From: Symsagittifera roscoffensis
Taxonomy: Eukaryota; Xenacoelomorpha; Acoela; Convolutidae
Direction of reading: 5' to 3'
Assembly (NCBI RefSeq): GCF_963678635.1
Contig: NC_087067.1
Span: 3,541,072-3,605,071 of the forward strand
DNA: 64,000 nucleotides
The translations under genes and the position numbers were made by a program. Shown here piece after piece: positions 47,368-55,464 of this stretch (positions are counted from its first letter, which is position 1; each line of letters begins with the position of its first letter). The notes under the pieces were generated by a model. That model saw only the letters and a program-made list of their open reading frames with translations. It was not told where the DNA came from and ran no database searches.

Positions 47368-49173
47368 TTAGTCGTCGGGGAAAAAACCGTGGGGGAAGAT
47401 GTCGTGGATGAGATCGGAAGTTGTTAGTAGTTTAGCTAAGATGCGGATGATATTTTTAGTCTGAAGCAGTGGCCAAAGCAATTGAAGTGCCTTGATAGTG
47501 GTTAGTTCTTCAGTGCCAACTGCAAACTCATAAGGTGTGTTTTGGATTAGATTATATAATTTGTGATTGAATTTAGTGTTGTGGATGAATTCTAAAATTG
47601 GGATTTCTATAGGTTGTACAAACTCGTGCGGGATAAGGAAGGGTCGGGATTCTTCGGCGTTGAAGGTCTTGGTGATGGGACAGAAGATGTACATTTGGGT
47701 TATGGGATCATAATTGCGAAGAATACCATGAAGGTTAGTATCTTTAATGCAATATGTGAAATTTAGGAAAAATGGTGAAGTGTATTTGGAATTAATGAAT
47801 TGAAAACGATGGTGTGGTTGTCTAGAGGGTGTGTGTAGGTCAAAGTGATTTTGGATGAAGCGATAATAACTATATGTGTGGGTTTGTTTAGTGCGCAACA
47901 TAATATCGTGTGAGCAGTGTAAATCTCTTTCGTGTGGTGCAAGGAAATGAAAGGTTAGTGAAAATATTTGGAAGCGTTCTTTAAAACTTTCGTATGCTTG
48001 TGTGTCTGTTAGTGCTTCTGAAATAATGTGATCAAACTTTCGGTCAAAGATGTTTAGTGTAAATATATATGGTGTCTTGATGAAAAATTTCTCGGTAATT
48101 TGTGGATTAGCGAAGCGATCGTCGTCTAAGAATTGATCTTGGTTAGCTCTGATGATGTTGTGATCATAGTATTCGAGTGTATATTCGTTAGCTCTAGGTG
48201 CAGTGTGTGTTTTTAGTGATTTTTTATATCCAACGTAAGTAAATTGTCTAGCGGTTAGTGGTGTAGTGAGTCGATATAGCATGTCCGTATTTCGCTCTAT
48301 ATCGATGTGAGTGTTAGATAAAGGTAAGCAAAGAGGGTTAGTAAAATGATAATATGAGGTCCAAGAGAGAGTGGGCATTAAAACGTATTCATCTACAAAG
48401 TTGCGTGTTTCGTTAGTGTCGTGGGGGGTGTTTAAGGTGTATTGTGGGAATGAGGGTAAGGTGATGGCTAAAAATTCTTTTGTGTTAGTATGCTTGGGGT
48501 GGTTGATGTATTCACGGGCTGTTCCTGGTTTTGCTGGGAAAGGATGGTTGGGGAACTTTCTTTTAAAAGTGCGGTAAGCTCTATTAGTGTTGAGTGAAGA
48601 TTCAGTTGATGTGGATGATGGTGCTAATGATTCAGTATAATTTGAAGAGGGTGTAGGGGTAGGGGGGTTGGATGAATTTATTGTGGAGGAGATTTGGTTT
48701 ATTGTTGGGGTATGGAGGTGGTAGGGTTGTTGTTGAAGGGTAATAAAATTATCTAGCTCTGGGGAGATTCGGGGGGTGTCTGGAGAATGAGATGATTGGT
48801 CAGAATGAAATGAGGAGTAGGTTGGGGTAACTTGGGAAGCATAAGAGGGTGTGGAAGTGATTGGGTCAGGGTTATTGGATAATATGGGTTGAAAAGGGGG
48901 TTGAGAAAAATTAGAAGAGTTATGAAAATTATTGGATGGGGATGGTTCTGAGTCGGCAAATTCATCGGGGGTTTCAATATTCGGGTTATTGAGTTGTGAG
49001 ATGGAATATAAAACTGAGATGTGTGAATTAGTGTCGGAATTCATGCCTGATGTTACATTACTAGATGGAAAATCGGGTGGCGGAAAAGCAAAAAGTGGTA
49101 TTATTGGGATTGGAGAGGTAAGATTGGTTGGGTGGGAATTTGATCGGTGTAGTGATCCAAGTTGGCGGCTCAT
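47368..49173 (-). CDS. Retroelement ORF E, 601-aa orphan protein
   Basis: I do not recognise this protein. From the ATG at 49173 the first ~200 residues are Pro, Ser, Thr and Asn rich and low in complexity. Residues ~205-601 look globular, rich in aromatic and charged residues (for example FLAITLPSFPQY, EYVLMPTLSWTSYYHF, PYEFAVGTEELTT). No signal peptide or membrane segment is evident. Its ATG overlaps the stop of the envelope-like ORF as ATGA (49170-49173), the arrangement used for coupled stop/restart translation in some RNA viruses. Being intact in an apparently young element suggests selection. It could be a matrix-like, accessory or structural protein; nothing in the sequence decides this. 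Confidence 0.75.
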   Translation of the reverse strand: MSRQLGSLHRSNSHPTNLTSPIPIIPLFAFPPPDFPSSNVTSGMNSDTNSHISVLYSISQLNNPNIETPDEFADSEPSPSNNFHNSSNFSQPPFQPILSNNPDPITSTPSYASQVTPTYSSFHSDQSSHSPDTPRISPELDNFITLQQQPYHLHTPTINQISSTINSSNPPTPTPSSNYTESLAPSSTSTESSLNTNRAYRTFKRKFPNHPFPAKPGTAREYINHPKHTNTKEFLAITLPSFPQYTLNTPHDTNETRNFVDEYVLMPTLSWTSYYHFTNPLCLPLSNTHIDIERNTDMLYRLTTPLTARQFTYVGYKKSLKTHTAPRANEYTLEYYDHNIIRANQDQFLDDDRFANPQITEKFFIKTPYIFTLNIFDRKFDHIISEALTDTQAYESFKERFQIFSLTFHFLAPHERDLHCSHDIMLRTKQTHTYSYYRFIQNHFDLHTPSRQPHHRFQFINSKYTSPFFLNFTYCIKDTNLHGILRNYDPITQMYIFCPITKTFNAEESRPFLIPHEFVQPIEIPILEFIHNTKFNHKLYNLIQNTPYEFAVGTEELTTIKALQLLWPLLQTKNIIRILAKLLTTSDLIHDIFPHGFFPDD

Positions 49174-51788
49174 CGTGGGCTAAAAAAATGATTATTTTGA
49201 GACTGAAAAGCGGTGGTATGGGGTTGTTCAATAATTTGTTCATAAGTATTATGATCTTGTGACTGGTGTGTCATTATATGTTGGATGGGACTTTGTGATG
49301 TGGTGAGTCGAAAATTTGGATTATGTGTGATGGCTAAATTTCGAAAATTTCGTGGGACTAGGGATAGTGGATGGTTATTTGGTAGGGGTGGTAATTGTGG
49401 TGCCGTTGGCGTTATGTCTACATTGTTATGTTCTTCGTCGTATGTATTTTGTCGTGTTGCTATTTTTGTGTTATATTCTTTTATTTGTGCGTCTAAAAGA
49501 ATTTTGTTTATAGATGTAGAAAAGATTCCAAAAAATCCTGCAAAGAGTATGCGTGCTACGCTTGCTTGTCTGTTTACTTGTGTGTGTATAGCACATGTGT
49601 TGTAGATTCCTTTTAAAAGTGAGAAAAGAAATCCAATAAAGTTAAACATTGCGTATAAAATAGTCAATTTTTCTAAGATGTAGTAGGGCCATCCTAGAAA
49701 ATCGAGGATCTCATTTTTGAGTGTAACAAAGCTAAAAATGTTAATTGGTGATATATCTTGGGGACGGTATTTTTCACCGTTTAGATATATATAATCTTTA
49801 ATGTCTTTAAAATATCCGCTATAGTCTTGCGTGTAGATATCGGCAAATCCTGCGGTTTCCGCAAGTTTGCGTAAATTTTGGTCTATTGATTGTCTTTGTA
49901 TAGTGTCCATTTGTGTTAATAATTCTTGGAATTGTTGTGTTCTAATGTGATGTTGAATATCTGATTTTGAATAGATTCCTATTGATTGTAAGTCTATATT
50001 TGGGTTTCGAGCAATAGCGCGAATGCTTTCTGGTGAAAATTTTTTGAGTGATTGCATTAATGTGGGATATGGAGTGAGAAGATAATATTTATTTTCATCA
50101 GGGTTTAGTTGTACTACATTGTGGCTGTTTTCTGATCCACATGGGACTGCGGTATCCCAGAAATAGGTTCTTCGTGAAAGTGTATCCACGAAATGTACTT
50201 TATTCTTATAAAAGATAGGGATTCTTTTATAACATCGTTTATCTTCAAAAACGTATAGTGGTGATACTTTTTTAGTACAAGTATAAAACCATAAGATGTT
50301 TCCTTCATAGTCTAAAAAATTTGATCTATTTCCAGATAATAAGTATCCTGCATAGGGTATTTTTAATACTGCTAGTGCAAGTGATTGTAATATTTGTGTT
50401 CGTTCTAATTCGCATAGTTGGTGTAGTGTTTCTAATTCGGAGAGTGACATTTCTTGAAAAATTCGGCTAATTGTATAATCTAGTTTCATATCTAAATGAA
50501 TATCATAGTGGATATTACCGAAATATGTAGTATTCATTAGTGATAATTCTTGTAAGCGTGTGCTTCTGGTGTCATGGGGTTTTAGATGTCCACCAGGTTG
50601 TCCGTTGCTTTTTTCAAAATTAACTGGTATATAGGATGTTCCTTCGTTTGGAGGATGACCTGTGGCATATGGGTCAAGTTTTATTTTTCCAGTGGTCATG
50701 TCGAATCCTTTTTCGTATTCAACTAATATTTCAGAGTATTGTGTTCTGTGAAGTGGATTCCTGTATTTACATGCAATTTCTGTTTCTTGATATATTTGAA
50801 AACGTGTCAATTTATTTTCTATATTGTGTATGTTTCTAAAATTTGTACTTTGTTTTCGTGATGGATGTACTTGTTCATATGGAATTGATTGTATAAAGTA
50901 TTTTTCGTGAAATTTTATCATACGAGCGTGTATTCTTGCTACTTGAAATGTTGTACATGTATCTTCGGGGAACCAAACAATTGTTGCTTGTGTTCTCGTT
51001 GTAGGGTCGCAATAACCTTGATCATTTTTACAAGGTAATCGGATTCCTTGATCGATCATTGTATTATCTGATAAATCTCGTGTTAGTTGTATTTTTTCGA
51101 GTTGTATTTTCCAATCGAAAAACATTATTTCTTGGTATCCTTTATTTTTTGTGTCTGCTTTGCAGTTTGATGGGTTATTTATACCAATGTGTGGTATCCA
51201 ATGTTTATCGTGTAGGTCATAGGTTAATCGTCCGTGTGCGCCGTTATACGGGTATTTTTCGTCTAGTTTTATATGTCCTTGGTGTCTTTCAAGTTGTGAT
51301 TGATGTACAGAGTCTGAAAAAACTTGAAAGTTAACTAACTTTCTTTCGGAGTTTTTATTTTGTGTGATGTTTAGTCTAAGTAATTCATTTTTACAATTGT
51401 CGGGATTGAGATGTAAAAGACGTTCTATATTACTCTGATAGAATGATTCATGGTCAAGTCGGTTTTTGTTTCCGTTCGAGACTTGTGAACAATGTACTTT
51501 CTTTTCGGAAAATGTTGCTGTGAATTTATAACCTGTAACTGTTGTTGCTCGGGCTTTTGAATAAAGTGTTGCTATTACATTTGTGGTTTCTATAGCTTGT
51601 GGTTCTGTTTCACATTGTGATACTTGATTTATTGCATATTTGTGTAGTGTTTTTTGTTCATTTTCTTCACAATCGTAATGTGTTACTAATAAATCTTGTG
51701 GTCCTGTACGAGGGGAAGGGTTTATGTTTTGATTTGAGATTACTAGAAAAAGGAGTTGAAGAAAAATTAATAATTTTAGAATATACAT
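49170..51788 (-). CDS. env: Retroelement ORF D, envelope-like membrane glycoprotein
   Basis: 872 aa from the ATG at 51788. Residues 1-18 are a signal peptide (hydrophobic, Leu/Phe-rich). The long luminal part has many Cys and N-x-S/T sites; the N-terminal pattern YDC, then spaced Cys around an aromatic/Thr-rich strand, recalls glycoproteins of chuvirus/mononegavirus type that animal LTR elements have captured, but this is tentative. A hydrophobic stretch (about residues 705-735) and a second (~745-765) are candidate membrane anchors, followed by a ~110-residue Pro/Gln/Asn-rich tail. I see no clear furin site. The start overlaps the end of ORF C by 13 nt and the stop overlaps ORF E by four. 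It would mediate cell entry or spread if functional. Confidence 0.75.
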   Translation of the reverse strand: MYILKLLIFLQLLFLVISNQNINPSPRTGPQDLLVTHYDCEENEQKTLHKYAINQVSQCETEPQAIETTNVIATLYSKARATTVTGYKFTATFSEKKVHCSQVSNGNKNRLDHESFYQSNIERLLHLNPDNCKNELLRLNITQNKNSERKLVNFQVFSDSVHQSQLERHQGHIKLDEKYPYNGAHGRLTYDLHDKHWIPHIGINNPSNCKADTKNKGYQEIMFFDWKIQLEKIQLTRDLSDNTMIDQGIRLPCKNDQGYCDPTTRTQATIVWFPEDTCTTFQVARIHARMIKFHEKYFIQSIPYEQVHPSRKQSTNFRNIHNIENKLTRFQIYQETEIACKYRNPLHRTQYSEILVEYEKGFDMTTGKIKLDPYATGHPPNEGTSYIPVNFEKSNGQPGGHLKPHDTRSTRLQELSLMNTTYFGNIHYDIHLDMKLDYTISRIFQEMSLSELETLHQLCELERTQILQSLALAVLKIPYAGYLLSGNRSNFLDYEGNILWFYTCTKKVSPLYVFEDKRCYKRIPIFYKNKVHFVDTLSRRTYFWDTAVPCGSENSHNVVQLNPDENKYYLLTPYPTLMQSLKKFSPESIRAIARNPNIDLQSIGIYSKSDIQHHIRTQQFQELLTQMDTIQRQSIDQNLRKLAETAGFADIYTQDYSGYFKDIKDYIYLNGEKYRPQDISPINIFSFVTLKNEILDFLGWPYYILEKLTILYAMFNFIGFLFSLLKGIYNTCAIHTQVNRQASVARILFAGFFGIFSTSINKILLDAQIKEYNTKIATRQNTYDEEHNNVDITPTAPQLPPLPNNHPLSLVPRNFRNLAITHNPNFRLTTSQSPIQHIMTHQSQDHNTYEQIIEQPHTTAFQSQNNHFFSPR

Positions 51789-52912
51789 GTGTATGATAAT
51801 CCTGAGTATGGATTATAAAATGTAATGTAGCCAATTGTGTTTTTGGTATATCTGTCGTATTTGTATATTACTTCAGTAGTTATAAACGGTGGTGGTAGTG
51901 CTTGAGCTGTTATGTTAGGTGGGTTTAATGGGTAGGGATGTTGGGTAATATTGTTTAACTTAACTGTGATTTCAAACTTTAATTGTAAACTGTTTTGTTG
52001 GAGTATTTGAATATTGTGATCACGGATATCGTTGTGAATATCTTGGCGATATTGTAATCTATTAAGTGCCCAGTTATGAAGGCGGTTACTTTCTTGATGT
52101 TGTCCAAATAATGGTGGAGGTGCTGTAAATGTATTCCAATCTAGTCTTAAAGGAATATTTATTGATGATTGTTCTCGGTATCTGGCGTCGAGATTATTTG
52201 GAAAATTTAAGTTAAAAGGTGGTGGTGAAATCTGGCTTATTGATGGTGTTGATGGTAGTGATAATGTTTCTGGTAGTGATGAGGATGTTGTTGTATCCGT
52301 AGAAATATCTATTGGATTATTGACTAAATTTAATTCACCTTGTGTAAATGAATGTGTTGTCCAATATGGTAGTCGTGATGCCTGGTTTGGGGGGTTAAAG
52401 GGATTTTCACGTATTTGTTCAGATGTTGGTGTTGAACCTAAGTAATCTGATGGTAGGCTTGAGGTGCTACGTTGTGAAAGAAGCGTAGGGGTTTCTGGTA
52501 ATATACCAATGGGGTTTTCTGGAGTGTTTTGTGATGGGGATTGAGGTATATCAAAATGAACTCGGGGAGTTTGAAAATTTCTGTTTCGTCGAGGATGTAT
52601 AATTTGTCTATTTATTTCGACTGTATTTTGGTTTTGACTAGGATTTCTTATTCTACTTAGTTCTTGTGGTAGTGTTGGGTATAGGTTATATGTTGGTTCG
52701 CTTAGAGGTGCTTGTCGTTGAACTGGTTCTAGTGGTTCTGATAAACGAGCATGTCGTTCTTCAAAAGTGTATGGATTGTCTTGAAAAGAAATTCGTGTAG
52801 ATGTTTGAGGATTTTGAGTAGTTGAAGGTGGTGTTGGGTTATCTTGGGATGATGTCGGTGAAGACTGATTCTGTGACTGTTGGGTAGCAATTTTTGATGG
52901 ATTTTTGAATTG
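51776..52912 (-). CDS. Retroelement ORF C, ATG-less Pro/Ser/Thr-rich frame
   Basis: 378 sense codons from just after a TAA (52915-52913) to the TAA at 51778-51776, read through line by line without a stop and without any in-frame ATG. The first ~240 residues are rich in Pro, Ser, Thr, Gln and Asn; the remaining ~135 look more ordered (LDWNTFTAPPPLFGQH, LHNWALNRLQYRQDI, EVIYKYDRYT). An open frame this long with no start must be reached by frameshift, splicing or a non-ATG start. It lies in the +1 frame relative to ORF B, with which it overlaps for 74 nt, so a B-C fusion (membrane anchor plus Pro-rich domain) is one possibility. Function unknown. Confidence 0.7.
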   Translation of the reverse strand, partial: QFKNPSKIATQQSQNQSSPTSSQDNPTPPSTTQNPQTSTRISFQDNPYTFEERHARLSEPLEPVQRQAPLSEPTYNLYPTLPQELSRIRNPSQNQNTVEINRQIIHPRRNRNFQTPRVHFDIPQSPSQNTPENPIGILPETPTLLSQRSTSSLPSDYLGSTPTSEQIRENPFNPPNQASRLPYWTTHSFTQGELNLVNNPIDISTDTTTSSSLPETLSLPSTPSISQISPPPFNLNFPNNLDARYREQSSINIPLRLDWNTFTAPPPLFGQHQESNRLHNWALNRLQYRQDIHNDIRDHNIQILQQNSLQLKFEITVKLNNITQHPYPLNPPNITAQALPPPFITTEVIYKYDRYTKNTIGYITFYNPYSGLSYTCIF

Positions 52913-53105
52913 TTACTTTAGTGGGAAGGTTTATGTTTATTATAATATTCTTCCAAAAAATAATTAGAAAAATTGTTGCTAGGGCAAATGTGATGATTGC
53001 TTTCTTTATACATTTGCATATTGTCAAAATGAGGGATGATAAAAATGTTATGAAAATTACAAACAATAAAAAAATATCAGTTCTACTGAAAATTGTTCGT
53101 ATCAT
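52839..53105 (-). CDS. Retroelement ORF B, 88-aa membrane protein
   Basis: ATG at 53105. Two hydrophobic stretches (about residues 11-30 and 36-55: IFLLFV...FLSSLILTI and ITFALATIFLIIF) around a short Cys/Lys loop, then a polar tail. The ATG overlaps the stop of ORF A in an ATGA (53102-53105). It resembles small viroporin-like accessory proteins in size and topology only; there is no sequence evidence for that role. Confidence 0.6.
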   Translation of the reverse strand: MIRTIFSRTDIFLLFVIFITFLSSLILTICKCIKKAIITFALATIFLIIFWKNIIININLPTKVTIQKSIKNCYPTVTESVFTDIIPR

Positions 53106-53332
53106 TTAGACAAGTTGTATAAATCGTACCTGTGGATATAATCAAGGGTTTTGGAAAGTTGGAGGAATAGTTCGAGTATAGTGTAGAAAATTAAAAAAAT
53201 GTTACAAAAAATGATTAGGGTTATTAGAAAAGATTCAAGTATATCAAAAAGAAATATTATAAAGGTTTCAAGTATTGTAAAAAAATGTTTAAGATTTATG
53301 AGTATTTGAGTAACTGATTGAGAGAAGAGCAT
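53102..53332 (-). CDS. Retroelement ORF A, 76-aa hydrophobic protein
   Basis: ATG at 53332, 76 aa, with a long Ile/Leu/Phe-rich hydrophobic region (~residues 18-58) that could span a membrane once or twice, and a short polar end. The stop codon TGA lies within the ATGA that starts ORF B. Support is its place in a chain of overlapping frames; on its own an AT-rich frame of this size could be chance. Confidence 0.5.
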   Translation of the reverse strand: MLFSQSVTQILINLKHFFTILETFIIFLFDILESFLITLIIFCNIFLIFYTILELFLQLSKTLDYIHRYDLYNLSK

Positions 53333-54197
53333 TTAAGAAATGATCTCTTGGTCGAATATTTTTTGCTGTTTGAGGCGATTTTCAAGTGTGGTCGGATTAT
53401 TTATTAGTTTTTTGACAAGTGGGTTGAGTTTTGTAAAAAATTGTTGGGGGCAATTTTCATGGTGATCGGGAGGTCGTCTTTTTCTTTATTTTTGTTTGTC
53501 AAATGATCCGGGGTATGGTGAGATTTTTATACTTTAGGCTAATTAAAATGTTCATTTTGTTACTTTAGGCTAAGTTAACAAATTTGTTTTGGGGGTATTC
53601 GTGGTCTGAGTTGGGGAAATATTGTTGATCTTTGGGTTATTAGATAAGGGAGGGGTATGGTATTATGGTGATATTTATTTTAGTTGTCAAGTTGGAGTGG
53701 TTTGCTTATTTTTGACCTGGAGGTCGTAAAGTTATAGTTATAGATGTGCCTGGAGTTCTATATTATTCGTCTAATTGGTCTTAGTTTGAGTTAGAGAAAG
53801 TGACGGATTGGATGAATCCTATTGGTCTATTTTGAACTAGAATTATTGCGTACTTGTCAGCATGTTATTTTGAAAAATGTAAATGAAAAATGTTTCGGAG
53901 GTTTCAAGATTGTGAAGTATAATGTTAAAATTACTTTTGAAATTCCACTTTCTTTAAAATTTTAGATTGGGGGATGAATATTTTATAGTTTTTACGTGGT
54001 TGATTTCGGAGTCTTGTTGTTTTTCGATTTTCTGATTTGTCGATTTGTTCTTGGGGTATTATTTGTTCGGTCATTTTTCTATTTTTTCTTTGTTTTGGGG
54101 ATTCTTTATGGTTTTGTGTATTGTTTTTGGTGGCGGTTGGTTTTGTGTTTTGATTTTCGGTGGGGTTTTCATTTTGTTCTGTGTTTTTCAGATGTGG
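53333..54197 (-). other. Retroelement spacer between integrase and ORF A
   Basis: 865 nt with no long sense-strand frame. It may hold a promoter, splice acceptor or other start signal for the 3' gene block. Confidence 0.5.
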
Positions 54198-55436
54198 TTA
54201 ATTTTGAATGATTTTTAATCCTGTGAAAGAATATAATTGAGTTAATTCGCGGAGTGCGTATTCTTTTGGGTAATAAGGTAATAGGTTGTTTCGATGTTGA
54301 ACGATTTCTTTTTTGTTTGAGTCGGTAATTTTATATGTGACATCAGTGGGTCTTGCAATTATTTGGTATGGTCCTTTTCGAAGGGGTTGTAATTTTTTTG
54401 AAATTCCTTTTTGAGTATTAAAATTAGGTATTAAAACAAATGTTCCAATTTTTAATTCGGAGGCTGGTGTAAAACGTGAATTGATTTGTTCATTAATGTT
54501 TTGTCTTTGTAATAACTTTTTTGTTATTTTTTGATAAATTTCATTGTGTTTTTTATCTCTATTTAGAATCCATTCGGTGTGTGTACCGGAGGCTAGTTTA
54601 AGAATTTGTGGGTGATGAAAATGATCTTCATCGTGTGTATGTAAAGGTAGGTTATAACAAATTGAGTCTTTATTTGGTTGACAATAACCTTGTGCGTTTT
54701 TATGAGAATTTGCTGTAAACATTATTGGTTTGCGTGGCTTTTGGTTAAAAACCACTTCGTATGGTGACATTCCTAAAGTTGTCGTAATTTGTGAATTATA
54801 CGCTAAGGGAAATAATTTTACATCTGCTGACCATTCGGTATATTTTGTATCATTTCCGTTGATGATACATCTAAGATATTCTTGTAATGAACGGTTCATA
54901 CCTTCGACTAAGCCGTTTGTCCAAGGTGCATGAGATGTACGTGGTTTGTGTTTAATGTTATATAAATGACATAGTGTGATAATTTCATTATTTATGAATT
55001 CTGTACCGTTGTCTGTAACTAAAATTTCTGGTAGTCCGAATTTTGCTATCCAGTGTTCATAGAGTGTTGTGTAAGCGTAATAAGCGTTACAATGTGGTAC
55101 TGGGTTAAGTGCTACATAATGTGTAAATGCGTCAACAATTACCATAATGTAGGAGTTTCCTTCGGATGAGGGTGAAATTGGTCCTTTGGTATCAAATGAG
55201 ATACGAAGATTAAAGTACAAACTTTGTCCTTTAAAATCTTGTTTTTGTGCTATTTGTTTTTGATTTGGGTAAGGTTTATTTAGTTGACATACTATACAAT
55301 CATTGCATAGTACTTTTATCCAAATTGGTGCATTTGGGAAGTAAAAATTTTGTATAAAATTTGAATATGTTTTTTCTGATCCAGAGTGTCCTTTAATATT
55401 TTGTGTATGTGAAATATTAAAAGCTATAAGAATCAT
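54198..55436 (-). CDS. Retroelement integrase
   Basis: 412 aa counted from the ATG at 55436, though the frame is open from 55511. It has an H2C2 zinc finger (H..H then CNDCIVCQ), and a core with FDTKGP, VTDNGTEF and GLVEGMN as the D, D, E triad. The last two are 35 residues apart, as in retroviral and Ty3/Gypsy integrases. C-terminal RKGPYQII and HRNNLLPYYP form the GPY/F module. It inserts the cDNA into host DNA. The frame is +1 relative to Gag-Pol; their overlap (about 55465-55511) suggests a +1 frameshift joins them, unless it is translated from its own ATG. Confidence 0.9.
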   Translation of the reverse strand: MILIAFNISHTQNIKGHSGSEKTYSNFIQNFYFPNAPIWIKVLCNDCIVCQLNKPYPNQKQIAQKQDFKGQSLYFNLRISFDTKGPISPSSEGNSYIMVIVDAFTHYVALNPVPHCNAYYAYTTLYEHWIAKFGLPEILVTDNGTEFINNEIITLCHLYNIKHKPRTSHAPWTNGLVEGMNRSLQEYLRCIINGNDTKYTEWSADVKLFPLAYNSQITTTLGMSPYEVVFNQKPRKPIMFTANSHKNAQGYCQPNKDSICYNLPLHTHDEDHFHHPQILKLASGTHTEWILNRDKKHNEIYQKITKKLLQRQNINEQINSRFTPASELKIGTFVLIPNFNTQKGISKKLQPLRKGPYQIIARPTDVTYKITDSNKKEIVQHRNNLLPYYPKEYALRELTQLYSFTGLKIIQN

Positions 55437-55464
55437 ACTTAAAGGGAGACAGGGAACTGTAGAT

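Noticed and set aside
53996-54211. Plus-strand 71-codon hydrophobic frame
   Set aside because: Lies antisense in G/T-rich spacer of the retroelement; such Phe/Leu/Val runs are expected from the base skew.
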